Source: CAYSYY01 sp964576115 [NCBI: uncultured Gemmatimonadota bacterium] (GTDB lineage: Bacteria; Blakebacterota; Blakebacteria; Blakebacterales). Taken from it: a stretch of DNA of 32,700 nt. Under the pieces are notes generated by a model. The model ran no database searches. It was given only the letters and a program-made list of their open reading frames with translations, and had not been told where the DNA came from. The DNA is taken from assembly GCA_964576115.1 (NCBI GenBank), contig CAZNUA010000030.1, positions 1 to 32,700 of the forward strand, in the 5' to 3' direction. Numbering within the stretch: the first letter of the stretch is position 1; each line of letters begins with the position of its first letter. Shown here in pieces: positions 1 to 7,664 of this stretch. A program made the position numbers and the translations under genes.

Positions 1-2
1 CC

Positions 3-260
3 AACTACCCCAACCCCTTCAACGCCGAGACGGTGATCCGCTTCCAGCTGCCCACGGCGCAGAAGGTGCGTTTCTACGTGTTCAATGTGCGGGGTCAGCG
101 GGTGGCGACCCTGGCCGACGAGGAGTACGAGCCCGGCTACCACACCATCCGCTGGGACGGGCGCTCAGATGACGGCCGGCGGGTCGCCTCGGGGATCTAT
201 ATCTACCTGATCCAGGCCGGGCCGCACCGGGCCTCGAAGAAGATGACGATTATCAAGTAG
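3..260 (+). CDS. C-terminal end of a secreted protein with FlgD-like/T9SS type A sorting domain (5' truncated by window)
   Basis: The reading frame is open from the first full codon of the window and ends in TAG at 258-260, so only the last 85 residues of a longer protein are visible. They begin NYPNPFNAETVIRF, continue with a V-R-G-Q-R-V-A-T-L strand and a G-R-R-V-A-S-G-I-Y-I-Y motif, and end KKMTIIK. This is the FlgD Ig-like fold used as a C-terminal sorting signal (TIGR04183-like) by FCB-group secreted proteins. In Bacteroidetes such domains are cleaved after transport by the type IX secretion system; whether that system exists here is not shown in the window. The N-terminal functional part lies upstream, so the activity is unknown. 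A GTG at 33 is internal and not a start. The end of the large gene at 9912-14750 carries a closely similar domain. Confidence 0.9.
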   Translation, partial: NYPNPFNAETVIRFQLPTAQKVRFYVFNVRGQRVATLADEEYEPGYHTIRWDGRSDDGRRVASGIYIYLIQAGPHRASKKMTIIK

Positions 261-299
261 CCGACCGGGGAACGTTCACGTTCTCGGAGCACAACGTCT

Positions 300-325
300 A
301 ACGGCGGCCTGTCGGGCCGCCGTTT
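300..325 (+). terminator. Hairpin terminator between convergent genes
   Basis: A perfect 10-bp stem (300-309 with 315-324, arms AACGGCGGCC and GGCCGCCGTT) closes a 5-nt loop (TGTCG) and is followed by only a short T run (TTTCC). It lies 40 nt after the stop codon at 260 and just before the convergent stop at 359. The position and stem fit an intrinsic terminator for the plus-strand gene; the weak U-tract lowers confidence. Confidence 0.6.
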
Positions 326-358
326 CCGTCAGATCGATGATTGGTCCGAGCGCTGTGT

Positions 359-1660
359 TCAGGGTTCCCGCAACATTCCTACCATGGTGACATCGTCGTC
401 GAAGGGGCGATCGCCGGCCCAGCTGCGCACCTCGACCTGCACCTCGTGCAGGATCGAACGCAGGGGCATGCCGACGGTGTTGCGCAGGATCGTTTCGAGG
501 GCTTCCTCACCCATCAGATCCTCGTCATCGTTCATGACCTCGGTCACCCCGTCGGTGAACATGAAGAGCAGGTCGCCTTTCTCGAAGGCCACCGTGGCCG
601 AACCGTACGGAGCCGAAGCCATCATCCCGTAGGGGATGCCCCCCTCCTTGAGTTCGACCAGATCTTCGCCGGCCGAGCCCGCGGCCCGCACCAGGTAGGG
701 AGGGTTGTGACCGGCGTTGACGTACTCGAAGGTGCCGGTCACCGGATCGAGCAGGCCGCAGAAGCCGGTGATGTACTGCATCACGTCGGTCGAGCGGTGG
801 ATGAAGTCGTTCACCCGGCCGATCATCTCGGGCAGATCGCATTCGTAGATGGTATGGCTGCGCAGGGCGGCGTAGAGGTTGGCCATCAGCAGGGCCGCCG
901 GAACGCCGTGACCGACCACGTCGGCGATCGAGATACACCAGCGTCCGTCGTCGAGGGGAATGAAGTCGTAGGCATCGCCCCCCACGGCCTCGCAGGGAAT
1001 GCACTCGGCCGACAGATCCCAGCCCTCGATTTCGGGGGGATCGGTGGGCAGGAGCCGCTTCTGGATGCTTCCCGCCACCTCGAGCTCTTTCTCCATGGCC
1101 TGCTTGGCGAGCGATTCCTGCAGGAGGTACGCGTTCTCGATAGCAATCGCGGCATGGGCCGAAAGAGCGTCGAGGAAGGCGACATCCTCGTCGGTGAAAG
1201 AACCGTCCTGTTTGTTCAGAAGCTGGAAAACACCGATGATATCGCCGGTCTTGTTCCGCATCGGGGTGGTCAGAAGCGATTTGGTGCGGTACCCGCTGGC
1301 GCGGTCGACCTCCTGGTTGAAACGGGGGTCGGCGTAGGCGTCATCGAGGATGATGACGTCGCCGGTCTGGGCTACAAAACCCGAAAGGCCCTGCCCCAGC
1401 GGCATGCGAATCTCAAGTTTCTCCTCCCCCTGCAGGACCTTCGACCAGATTTCGCCGGCCGCTGTGTCGACCAGGAAGATCGTGCCCCGGTCGGCCCCGG
1501 TGTTTTCGGTGGCGGTCTGCAGGATGCGGGGCAGGACCTCGTCGAGTTCAAGGGTCGAATTGATCGTCTGGGAAGCCTCGATGAGCGAGGAGAGCTGGGT
1601 GATCTTCTCCTGGGCGGCCTGCAGATTCTCGGGCGTTTTCTGTTTCTGAGGTGGGCTCAT
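359..1660 (-). CDS. GAF domain - SpoIIE/PP2C-type serine phosphatase (RsbU-like)
   Basis: This 433-aa cytoplasmic protein has a short N-terminal coiled segment (about 10-40), a GAF sensor domain (about 40-180) and a C-terminal SpoIIE/RsbU phosphatase domain (about 215-430). The metal-binding motifs are visible: GGDAYDF (227-233), ADVVGHG (246-252), FTDGVTE (368-374) and DDDVTMV (421-427). In the family these enzymes dephosphorylate anti-anti-sigma (STAS) proteins in partner-switching pathways, with the GAF domain binding a small ligand. No STAS or RsbW-type kinase gene is near, so the target is unknown. I chose the ATG at 1660 because the longer frame would run into tsaE, whose stop is 13 nt upstream, and because a GGGGA stretch precedes it. 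It is probably the last gene of the minus-strand run. A cyclic-nucleotide ligand for the GAF domain, given the upstream cyclase, is speculation. Confidence 0.9.
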   Translation of the reverse strand: MSPPQKQKTPENLQAAQEKITQLSSLIEASQTINSTLELDEVLPRILQTATENTGADRGTIFLVDTAAGEIWSKVLQGEEKLEIRMPLGQGLSGFVAQTGDVIILDDAYADPRFNQEVDRASGYRTKSLLTTPMRNKTGDIIGVFQLLNKQDGSFTDEDVAFLDALSAHAAIAIENAYLLQESLAKQAMEKELEVAGSIQKRLLPTDPPEIEGWDLSAECIPCEAVGGDAYDFIPLDDGRWCISIADVVGHGVPAALLMANLYAALRSHTIYECDLPEMIGRVNDFIHRSTDVMQYITGFCGLLDPVTGTFEYVNAGHNPPYLVRAAGSAGEDLVELKEGGIPYGMMASAPYGSATVAFEKGDLLFMFTDGVTEVMNDDEDLMGEEALETILRNTVGMPLRSILHEVQVEVRSWAGDRPFDDDVTMVGMLREP

Positions 1661-1673
1661 GACGTCCCCGTCG

Positions 1674-2111
1674 TCACTCCCTGCGACGAACAGCGGGCGG
1701 GCCCTCTGACACCGTGAGGTGTCGGCCGCCCTGTTCCGCATAGTCGAGTGTAACCGTGATGGTGTCTTCGGGCAGCAGTTCCGCCACCCGGTCGGCCCAC
1801 TCTATCAGGGTGATTCCGCCGGTGTCCAGCCACTCGTCGAAACCCAGGGCGAGGAACTCGGCCGGACCCTGGACCCGATAGAGATCGAGATGACAGATCG
1901 GCAGGCTGCCCCGATAAAACTGCATCCGCACGAAGCTGGGCGAGGTCACCTCATCCTCTACGCCCAGTTCTTCGGCCACAGCTTTGATGAAACTGGTCTT
2001 TCCCGCCCCGAGGGGGCCGACGAGGGCGACGACCGCTCCGGGCCCGAGTCCGGCTGCAAGCCGCCGTCCGGCGGCCGCTGTGGCGTCAGGATCGGGAAGA
2101 TGCCCGGTCAA
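1674..2111 (-). CDS. tsaE: tRNA threonylcarbamoyladenosine biosynthesis ATPase TsaE
   Basis: TsaE (145 aa) is the P-loop ATPase that works with TsaB and TsaD to place threonylcarbamoyl on A37 of ANN-decoding tRNAs. The Walker A motif GPLGAGKTSF is at about 33-42, followed by the family pattern TSPSF, then CHLDLYR and the acidic EWLDTGGITLIEWADR segment (positions about 92-108). Length is normal for the family (about 150 aa). The start is TTG at 2111, immediately after the TGA of the thioredoxin-like gene (2112-2114), so translation is probably coupled to that gene. There is no in-frame ATG or GTG that would keep the N-terminal strand before Walker A. TsaB and TsaD are not in the window. Confidence 0.93.
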   Translation of the reverse strand: MTGHLPDPDATAAAGRRLAAGLGPGAVVALVGPLGAGKTSFIKAVAEELGVEDEVTSPSFVRMQFYRGSLPICHLDLYRVQGPAEFLALGFDEWLDTGGITLIEWADRVAELLPEDTITVTLDYAEQGGRHLTVSEGPPAVRRRE

Positions 2112-2714
2112 TCAGGCCCCCGGAGTGAGGATGGTCTCCAGGATGGTGGTGATGGCGGTACGATATTCTTCTGCGTCAGCGAATCCCCGGGCGATATGAC
2201 GCACGATGCCCTCTTTGTCGATCACGATCGTGCGGGGCAGGGAATTCACGCCGTAGCGCTTGCCGATCTCCCGGAAGGGATCCATCAGCACGGTGCGGTC
2301 CGACAGGTCGTGGTCGACCATCCACTGCGCCGCGGCGGCATCGGTGTCGCCGAAATTGACGAAGAAGAGTATGACCTCACGCTCGGCGTAGGCCTCGGCG
2401 ATCTCGGCCAGTACCGGGGCTTCTTCGGCGCACGGTTTGCACCAGGTGGCATAGAAAGACAGGATGACCGTTTTGGGCGTGTCGCCCCTGAAGACCGCCT
2501 GCTGTCGCAGTTCTCCCACCAGATCGCTGAGAAAGACGTACTCGGTGGTGCCCATCTGCTTCATCACGAACGTCGGGGCCTCCATCCCCACCGCCAGGGA
2601 GTCCACTTCGAAGCCGGTGACCTCCTGGGCCCGGGCGCCGGCCGGCAGGACCAGCAGACAGAGAGCCGCGAGCAGTGTGGTTGCAGTCGATCTGTAAAGC
2701 ATGATGTCTCTCAT
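2112..2714 (-). CDS. TlpA/ResA-like secreted thioredoxin-fold oxidoreductase
   Basis: A protein of about 200 aa with an N-terminal signal peptide (LLAALCLLVLPAGARAQ, cleavage near residue 30) and a thioredoxin fold of the TlpA/ResA/AhpC-TSA type. The redox motif WCKPC has its cysteines at about 92 and 95, the cis-proline region reads NSLPRTIVID, and the insert typical of TlpA-like proteins lies between them. It should act in the periplasm as a thiol-disulfide reductant, for example for cytochrome c maturation or repair of envelope cysteines; no partner is nearby. The start is uncertain between ATG 2714 and ATG 2702. The latter has a GAGAG five nt upstream and leaves the signal peptide intact. 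The preceding gene stops 17 nt upstream. The next gene, tsaE, starts directly after its stop codon. Confidence 0.9.
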   Translation of the reverse strand: MRDIMLYRSTATTLLAALCLLVLPAGARAQEVTGFEVDSLAVGMEAPTFVMKQMGTTEYVFLSDLVGELRQQAVFRGDTPKTVILSFYATWCKPCAEEAPVLAEIAEAYAEREVILFFVNFGDTDAAAAQWMVDHDLSDRTVLMDPFREIGKRYGVNSLPRTIVIDKEGIVRHIARGFADAEEYRTAITTILETILTPGA

Positions 2715-2731
2715 CCCACCCGTGGTTGCGT

Positions 2732-3586
2732 TCAGTTTCTTTGCGGCGGATCGGGACGGGTCGGCGGGGCGCTGATCCGGTCGGGCCCCGATTCTCCCCC
2801 ACCTCCACTCAGAGCAAGATAGCCCCCGCCACCGACCGCACCCAGCAGCAGTAACCACAACCAGCCGTTGCGGCGGCGGGGCCGCTGCTGCTCGCCCGTT
2901 TCGCCGGTTTCGACCGGTTCGGTCGGCTGCTGCTCGGGCTCGGCCTGCCGGCGGGTCGGATCCTGGGCGGGATCCTGGACCGGGGCCGGCTCGGCCGGCT
3001 CGACCGCCTGGCCGGTGACGTTGGAGGCCAACTCGTTGGCGACCTCCCGGGTGGCTTCGGTCAGCACGTACTCGATGCCTCGCGGCTCATCGTTGAAGGA
3101 GGTGTGCTCGATCCGCGAGGTGGTGATGTCGATGATCCTGATCTGCAGACTGTAGAGGGTGCCCACCTTCGAGACACTGCCCGCCACCATCTTGCTGGCC
3201 CCCAGGACCCGTCCGACCTGCACCACGCATTCGTCGGTGTCGCAGGCCCCGGAGAACTGAAAGCCCATCTCCTCCATGATGTTCTCCATCTGGTTGCGCT
3301 CGATCACCTCGAAGACGCCGGTGCGTCCGAGCCAGATACGCAGCCGCCCGGTGATTGTGCGGGCTTCGGTGTCATCGACGCCCTCGGCGTCGAGATCGAG
3401 CACACCGATGGTGAGCTTCTCCTGCTCCTGGACCTGCAGCGGTTGGTACGTCCGGGTGTCATCCATTGCCCCTGCCGTCACCGTGGCCGCTTCAGCCAGG
3501 GCCGGTCCGACCGAAAGCAGGACCATCTGGCAGGCCACGGCCAGCGCCGTACAACGCATCCAGCCGTGCAGGGGGCGGACGTTCAT
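2732..3586 (-). CDS. CsgG-like envelope protein with C-terminal membrane anchor
   Basis: This 284-aa protein has an N-terminal signal peptide or anchor (about 10-32) and a CsgG/TolB-like alpha/beta domain (about 57-190). Its recognisable elements are KLTIGVLDLDAEGVDD, a GVFEVIERNQMENIMEEMGF helix region, a pair of cysteines in SGACDTDECV, and LGASKMVAGSVSKVGTLYSL. A Pro/Glu/Gln-rich linker (195-238) leads to a single hydrophobic segment (NGWLWLLLLGAVGGGGYLAL, about 240-259) and a Pro-rich tail. CsgG-family domains form outer-membrane pores or periplasmic ring components; whether this one forms a pore cannot be seen. The hydrophobic C-terminus after the domain is unlike E. coli CsgG, which is a lipoprotein without it. 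The ATG at 3586 overlaps the stop of the FecR gene (ATGA), and GGAGGAGG lies 7 nt upstream, so the start is secure. Confidence 0.82.
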   Translation of the reverse strand: MNVRPLHGWMRCTALAVACQMVLLSVGPALAEAATVTAGAMDDTRTYQPLQVQEQEKLTIGVLDLDAEGVDDTEARTITGRLRIWLGRTGVFEVIERNQMENIMEEMGFQFSGACDTDECVVQVGRVLGASKMVAGSVSKVGTLYSLQIRIIDITTSRIEHTSFNDEPRGIEYVLTEATREVANELASNVTGQAVEPAEPAPVQDPAQDPTRRQAEPEQQPTEPVETGETGEQQRPRRRNGWLWLLLLGAVGGGGYLALSGGGGESGPDRISAPPTRPDPPQRN

Positions 3587-4389
3587 CTCTGCCTCCTCCT
3601 CTTCGCAGTTCCAGGCGGCAGGGCGGGCTGCGGCTGCGGCGGCGGGGTCCGGGCGATCTCGCGGTCGCGCTCCTGGTTCCACTGTACCCAGTCGAGGCGG
3701 GCGTCGGCCTCGGGATCGAACTCCGATTTGACCGGAGTCAGGCCCCGGGTCACGACCAGCTGTTCGTTGGCCGAGACCAGTTCGAGCCACTGCTGGGGCG
3801 AGACCTCGCGCGGGGGGGCGATCTCGCGGGGAGCGTCGACCTCACGCAGGGCGCCGCTGCCGGGGGGCGGAGCCGGATTGTCACGCACCTCCATCTGCCC
3901 CTCGTACACCCGCAGGACGGTCGTGCTGTCACTGGGAATGTCGATCCGGAAGACGGTGCCCCGCACCGCCGCCAGCACGGTCGGGGTCTCGATGGTCAGG
4001 TTTTCACGGTCGGCGGCCATGCGACGCACGTTGGTCCACAGGCGCCCCCGTCGGGCCGTGGCCCGGGTACCCGGTCCCTTCCAGTCCTGCAGGCTGCGGG
4101 TGCTGATTTCCAGCTCCGAGTTCTCGTCGATGCGCACCACCAGGCCTTCGTCGCTGGTCTTGAGCTCGAGCCGCGATTCGGCACCGGTGCGCACCGCGTC
4201 GCCGGCGAAAAGGGACTGCTGCAGGACAATATCGGACCATTCCTCGGACTGCGCCTTTTTGTAGCCCACCTCGCCCAGGAAAAAATTGACCTTGGCCAGC
4301 ACCCAGGCCTGGGCGCTCACCAGTCCGGTCAGCATCACGGCCAGAGCGCCCGCCAGAAGCAGGGAGCGGATACCGTGCGGGCTCCTCAT
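3583..4389 (-). CDS. FecR-domain periplasmic protein
   Basis: A 268-aa protein with a signal peptide (SLLLAGALAVMLTGLVSAQA, about 9-28) followed by a FecR domain (about 55-170). Typical family pieces are LFAGDAVRTGAESRLEL, VVRIDENSELEI, GRLWTNV, VLAAVRGTVFRI and VLRVYEGQMEV. It has no C-terminal transmembrane anchor, and the tail is Pro/Arg-rich. In Bacteroidetes and Proteobacteria FecR passes a signal from a TonB receptor to an ECF sigma factor, but no sigma or TonB receptor gene is adjacent. Stand-alone FecR proteins are also found beside CHASE2 proteins, as here. It overlaps both neighbours by 4 nt (ATGA at each end), which indicates tight coupling with the FlgT-like and CsgG-like genes. 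The ATG at 4389 was chosen for this overlap and because the signal peptide follows directly. Confidence 0.85.
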   Translation of the reverse strand: MRSPHGIRSLLLAGALAVMLTGLVSAQAWVLAKVNFFLGEVGYKKAQSEEWSDIVLQQSLFAGDAVRTGAESRLELKTSDEGLVVRIDENSELEISTRSLQDWKGPGTRATARRGRLWTNVRRMAADRENLTIETPTVLAAVRGTVFRIDIPSDSTTVLRVYEGQMEVRDNPAPPPGSGALREVDAPREIAPPREVSPQQWLELVSANEQLVVTRGLTPVKSEFDPEADARLDWVQWNQERDREIARTPPPQPQPALPPGTAKRRRQR

Positions 4390-5600
4390 CGGCCGCCCCC
4401 CTTCGGGGTCACCCTGATCTGCACCTGGTTGGCGGTCATCCCGGTGATGGCGATCTCGAATTCCTCCCACTCTTTCGAGGCCAGTTCGGTGGCCAGGTCC
4501 ATGGCCGTGCCGGTGAACTGCACCTCGAGAATCGTCAGCCCCTCGGTGAAGCTCTTCTGGACCACGCTCTGGGCGCCGCGTACGTAATAGGGCACGAGTC
4601 GGATGAAGCGCTGCACGTTCATGAAGTCGAGGCCGTTGACGATGTGCAGTTCGACCCTGGTGCCGCTCGTGACTTCCTCGTTCCAGCGCTCGAGGATACG
4701 CTCTTCCAGGCGCGGCATGATCTTGTTCATGGTTCGTTCGATACCGCGGTGGGTACCATCGATTGGACTGAGCCCGATACCGGCTTCCTGGTCCTGGGTC
4801 GTGGTCATGATCTCGCCGGTGTCGGCCCGGATGACCCGGATCGCGATCGAGACCTGCATGCTGATCATATTGCCCAGCTGCTGCATTTCATTGGTATTGC
4901 GCCGGGCCACGGTCGTGCCGAGCACAACCACTTCGGCCTGGAAGGCCCGCCCGATCTGTGCCGCCTGAGCCATGTCACCCTCCAGGGCCGACGTCAGCAC
5001 CGCCCGCTCGGTGTTCATGGCCACCGTGGCAGGATCGACAAAGCGGAAGCCCTTGGGCTGCAGGACCTCCATGAAGGCGGTGGCGGTGGTGGCGTTGTCG
5101 ATGGTGGTGGGAACCCGCTCCTCGCCCCCCTCGTCGACGAAGATCTGCTCGTCGATCAGGACCAGCATGCGGGGGAAGCTCATCCGCTCCATGAGAACCC
5201 CGATCGCCTGGAGATCTCCGACCAGTTCCGATTCCTTGACCACCGCCCGCACCTGGACGGTGATCATGTCGGGATCTTCGGTCGTCGAGAGAACCTCGTA
5301 AGAGGAGATGTACCCCTCGGTGCGGGTGTAGATGCGATCCTGGATCATCATGAAGTTCTCGGTCAGGGAGCTCGAGTTCACGTGCGTTCCCATGACCTGT
5401 TCGACCGCATTGCGCAACGCGTCGTTCACCGCATCTTCTTCAGCTTTGACCTTGTCGCCGGCGATGATCGAGCCGCGTCCCTGAACGGTCACGGTCACCC
5501 CCTCCTGGGGAACGTCCTGCGCCCGGAGAGTTCCGGGGAGAAGGAGACCCAGCACCGCCGCTGCGGCCACGGCGGATGCCAGCCGTTTGTGAGCAGACAC
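4386..5600 (-). CDS. FlgT-like periplasmic protein
   Basis: A 404-aa secreted protein with signal peptide 1-27. The N-terminal part (about 33-120) reads GVTVTVQGRGSIIAGDKVKA, then A-E-E-D-A-V-N-D-A-L-R-N-A-V-E-Q, a pattern shared by the FlgT N-terminal domain and LPP20-type proteins. The middle part (about 140-280) has a TolB/CsgG-like appearance (FPRMLVLIDEQIF, GRAFQAEVVVLGTTVAR, SIAIRVIRADTGEIM). A C-terminal domain follows (300-404). Vibrio FlgT, which forms the flagellar H ring, has a comparable three-part organisation, but similarity here is at the level of fold pattern and I cannot claim orthology. The start is a GTG at 5600 overlapping the TAG of the TPR-SLH gene (TAGTG); the 3' end overlaps the FecR gene by ATGA. 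No flagellar structural gene is present in the window. Confidence 0.72.
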   Translation of the reverse strand: MSAHKRLASAVAAAAVLGLLLPGTLRAQDVPQEGVTVTVQGRGSIIAGDKVKAEEDAVNDALRNAVEQVMGTHVNSSSLTENFMMIQDRIYTRTEGYISSYEVLSTTEDPDMITVQVRAVVKESELVGDLQAIGVLMERMSFPRMLVLIDEQIFVDEGGEERVPTTIDNATTATAFMEVLQPKGFRFVDPATVAMNTERAVLTSALEGDMAQAAQIGRAFQAEVVVLGTTVARRNTNEMQQLGNMISMQVSIAIRVIRADTGEIMTTTQDQEAGIGLSPIDGTHRGIERTMNKIMPRLEERILERWNEEVTSGTRVELHIVNGLDFMNVQRFIRLVPYYVRGAQSVVQKSFTEGLTILEVQFTGTAMDLATELASKEWEEFEIAITGMTANQVQIRVTPKGGGR

Positions 5601-6718
5601 TATCGCAGCGCTCCCTTCAGGTTGCGGATGATCAGAATCGCCTCGTGCCCCGGCAGGGTGCCCTCGAGGAAGAAGGTGCCGTCGGGTTTGCCGTCCATGA
5701 TGCCGCGGGTGGTAGCCAGCATGATGGCATTGAAGGCATAGTGGGTGTTGGGCACGTCGGCGAAAGGACTCGGGGAACCGAAGAAACGTGATTTCAGCCC
5801 CGGGTCCTCCCAGGCCTCGACCAGGACCCGCTGTATCAGGTTGGCCAGCTCGACCCGGCTGACCACCTGGTTGGGCCGGAAGGTGTTGTCGGGAAACAGA
5901 TCCATCGCGCCCGTGATGACTGCTTCCTCAATGTGCTGGCGGGCCCAGTGATCGAGGGCATCGATCGGCTGCGGGATGTGGCCGATTTCGGGATTGGCCT
6001 GCCCCGGCGGGACGAAGCGACGTTCCTGCGGGGCCTCGGGACCGATGAAGATGTCGTGGAGGTCGAGTTCCTCGTTCAGGAGAACCGCCAGTTCGGCCCG
6101 GCTCAGAGCCTGGCTCAGGGCGATCTCACGGTAGCGCTCGGGCACTCCCAGGGTAGCCCGCTGCAGCTCGCTGACCCGCTGCCAGCCGTCGTTGAGAGCC
6201 ACATTGTCGGGCAGGGCGTTGATCCCGCGCCGGTAGGCATCGACGGCGGCATCGAAATCGCGCAGGATGACGTGCACCTGACCCAGCTCGTCGTAGGCGT
6301 CGGCGTAGCGCGGGTCGATCTCGATGGCGTCCTCGAAGGCCCGGATAGCCCGGTTGTGCCGTCCCTGTCCGACGTAGGCTTTGCCCAGGCCGACGTGAGC
6401 GGGCACGTAGTTCCGGTCCTTGCCGAGCGAGCGCTGGAATTCGCGCTCGGCCGAGTCGAAGTCGCCCTCTTCCAGATCGCAGAGACCCAGCCCTTCGTAG
6501 CCGGGGGCGAAATCGCGGTCGAGCCCGAGAGCGTACTCGAATTCGGCCCGGGCCTCGGCCACCTTGTCCTGATCGAGGAAGGCCTTGCCGGCCTGGTAGT
6601 GCGCCTCGGGGGTATCGAGGACCGATTGCTGTCTGATACGGCCGGCGCACGCACCGAGCACCGCCGCCGCCAGCAGAATGACCGCCCCGGCGCTGCAGAT
6701 TCTCGTGATCGGCTTCAT
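5600..6718 (-). CDS. Lipoprotein with TPR repeats and C-terminal SLH domains
   Basis: A 372-aa predicted lipoprotein: a type II signal peptide with lipobox LGAC places the lipidated cysteine at residue 24. Tetratricopeptide repeats span about 36-185 (pattern A-H-Y-Q-A-G-K-A-F, A-P-G-Y-E-G-L-G, A-D-A-Y-D-E-L-G). SLH-type repeats follow at about 205-300 (ITGAMDLFPDNTFRPNQVVS) and 318-370 (FADVPNTHYAFNAI, GKPDGTF). SLH domains bind peptidoglycan-linked polymers, so with its lipid anchor the protein could tether a membrane to the cell wall and present the TPR region as a docking platform. A GGAGG lies well placed before the ATG at 6718. It is 30 nt downstream of the LPP20-like gene and overlaps the FlgT-like gene by one base. 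Lgt, the enzyme that would lipidate it, is encoded at 23262-24314. Confidence 0.85.
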   Translation of the reverse strand: MKPITRICSAGAVILLAAAVLGACAGRIRQQSVLDTPEAHYQAGKAFLDQDKVAEARAEFEYALGLDRDFAPGYEGLGLCDLEEGDFDSAEREFQRSLGKDRNYVPAHVGLGKAYVGQGRHNRAIRAFEDAIEIDPRYADAYDELGQVHVILRDFDAAVDAYRRGINALPDNVALNDGWQRVSELQRATLGVPERYREIALSQALSRAELAVLLNEELDLHDIFIGPEAPQERRFVPPGQANPEIGHIPQPIDALDHWARQHIEEAVITGAMDLFPDNTFRPNQVVSRVELANLIQRVLVEAWEDPGLKSRFFGSPSPFADVPNTHYAFNAIMLATTRGIMDGKPDGTFFLEGTLPGHEAILIIRNLKGALR

Positions 6719-6748
6719 TTCACCGTTCCTCCTTCGCGAACTCCGGGT

Positions 6749-7594
6749 TCAGTCGCCGGCACCGAGAACGATCATGACCCGGCATTCTTCCAGGAAGGGC
6801 ACGTTCCCGGCCGCCTGCCGGATACGGGCCGCATCGTCGCTGGAGATGATCAGGTCGCAACCGTTGGCACCGGTGGTACGCAGGGCCCTCACGACGAGAG
6901 GATTGCCGGCCACCCGTTCGTTCTCGCGGGCCTGCCCCACATCGTTGTGGTACCCCACGACCCCCTGTTGCAGGGCGTACTGCCGCATCACCTCGGACGT
7001 GCCGTACACCTCGGTGCCCTCTTCATCGATGATCTTGGGCGCCATGGCCGGGGTCACGTCGAGCCCCGAGGCGTCGACGATCAGCCCCGAGACCGCCCCG
7101 CTCGAACGGGGAGCCGGGTTCGGCGTGGCGACCTCCCCCGTCCGGCCTCCCCGATCGCCGGGCAGGAGCACGTCGTAGAGCGCCCCGGTCAGAGGCATCT
7201 CGACGATGATTCCCACATCCATGGCCTCGAAGTATTTCACGTCGAGCACGGTGAAGTCCGTGACCGTCCCCTCGACGCGGGAACGGATGATGTCGCTGGT
7301 GAGCATGGCGTTTTCCACCGTGGTGGTGGAGGTCACCGCCACTCCCTTGACCGCTTCGAGCAGATCGCGGTAGGCGGCCTGGCGGGCCGCCCGCACCGCC
7401 GAGGTCCGCCAGGCGGGGCGGGGGAAGTCGGTGTTCGGCGCGCCGAGACTGTGCACAATGACGACCTGGCGCTCCCAGTCGATCGTAAAGGCACCGGGTT
7501 CGGGCCAGTTCTCCTCCTGAGCCTCGGCCCCCGCGAGGGGAACCAGCAACGCTCCGGTCAGCAGGAGCGCGAGATACGGACGCAACGGCTTCAT
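6749..7594 (-). CDS. LPP20-like (FlgP-type) periplasmic protein
   Basis: A 281-aa protein with a cleavable signal peptide (LALLLTGALLVPLAGAEAQ, about 8-26), and no lipobox. Its central part (about 65-150) matches the LPP20/FlgP pattern: ARQAAYRDLLEAVKGVAV, then T-V-E-N-A-M-L-T-S-D-I-I-R, VEGTVTDFTVLDVKYFE and DVGIIVEMPLTGALYDVL. The C-terminal part ends with a predicted alpha/beta segment. FlgP of Vibrio and Campylobacter is an outer-membrane protein around the flagellar basal body, but other LPP20 proteins have no flagellar role. The function here is unassigned. The ATG at 7594 was chosen because AAGGAGG precedes it by 6 nt and the signal peptide starts directly; a longer frame to 7663 lacks this. 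It lies 70 nt after the cyclase gene and 30 nt before the TPR-SLH gene. Confidence 0.72.
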   Translation of the reverse strand: MKPLRPYLALLLTGALLVPLAGAEAQEENWPEPGAFTIDWERQVVIVHSLGAPNTDFPRPAWRTSAVRAARQAAYRDLLEAVKGVAVTSTTTVENAMLTSDIIRSRVEGTVTDFTVLDVKYFEAMDVGIIVEMPLTGALYDVLLPGDRGGRTGEVATPNPAPRSSGAVSGLIVDASGLDVTPAMAPKIIDEEGTEVYGTSEVMRQYALQQGVVGYHNDVGQARENERVAGNPLVVRALRTTGANGCDLIISSDDAARIRQAAGNVPFLEECRVMIVLGAGD

Positions 7595-7664
7595 GCCGTC
7601 CTCCTTGGCTTCTGTCTGCGCCGGACCGGGTTCCTCGCTCCCGCTCCGGAACACAGGACACATA

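Noticed and set aside
3583-5600. A flagellar gene cluster
   Set aside because: Only FlgT- and LPP20-like folds are seen; no hook, rod, ring or export gene occurs, so the resemblance is reported as a family likeness only.
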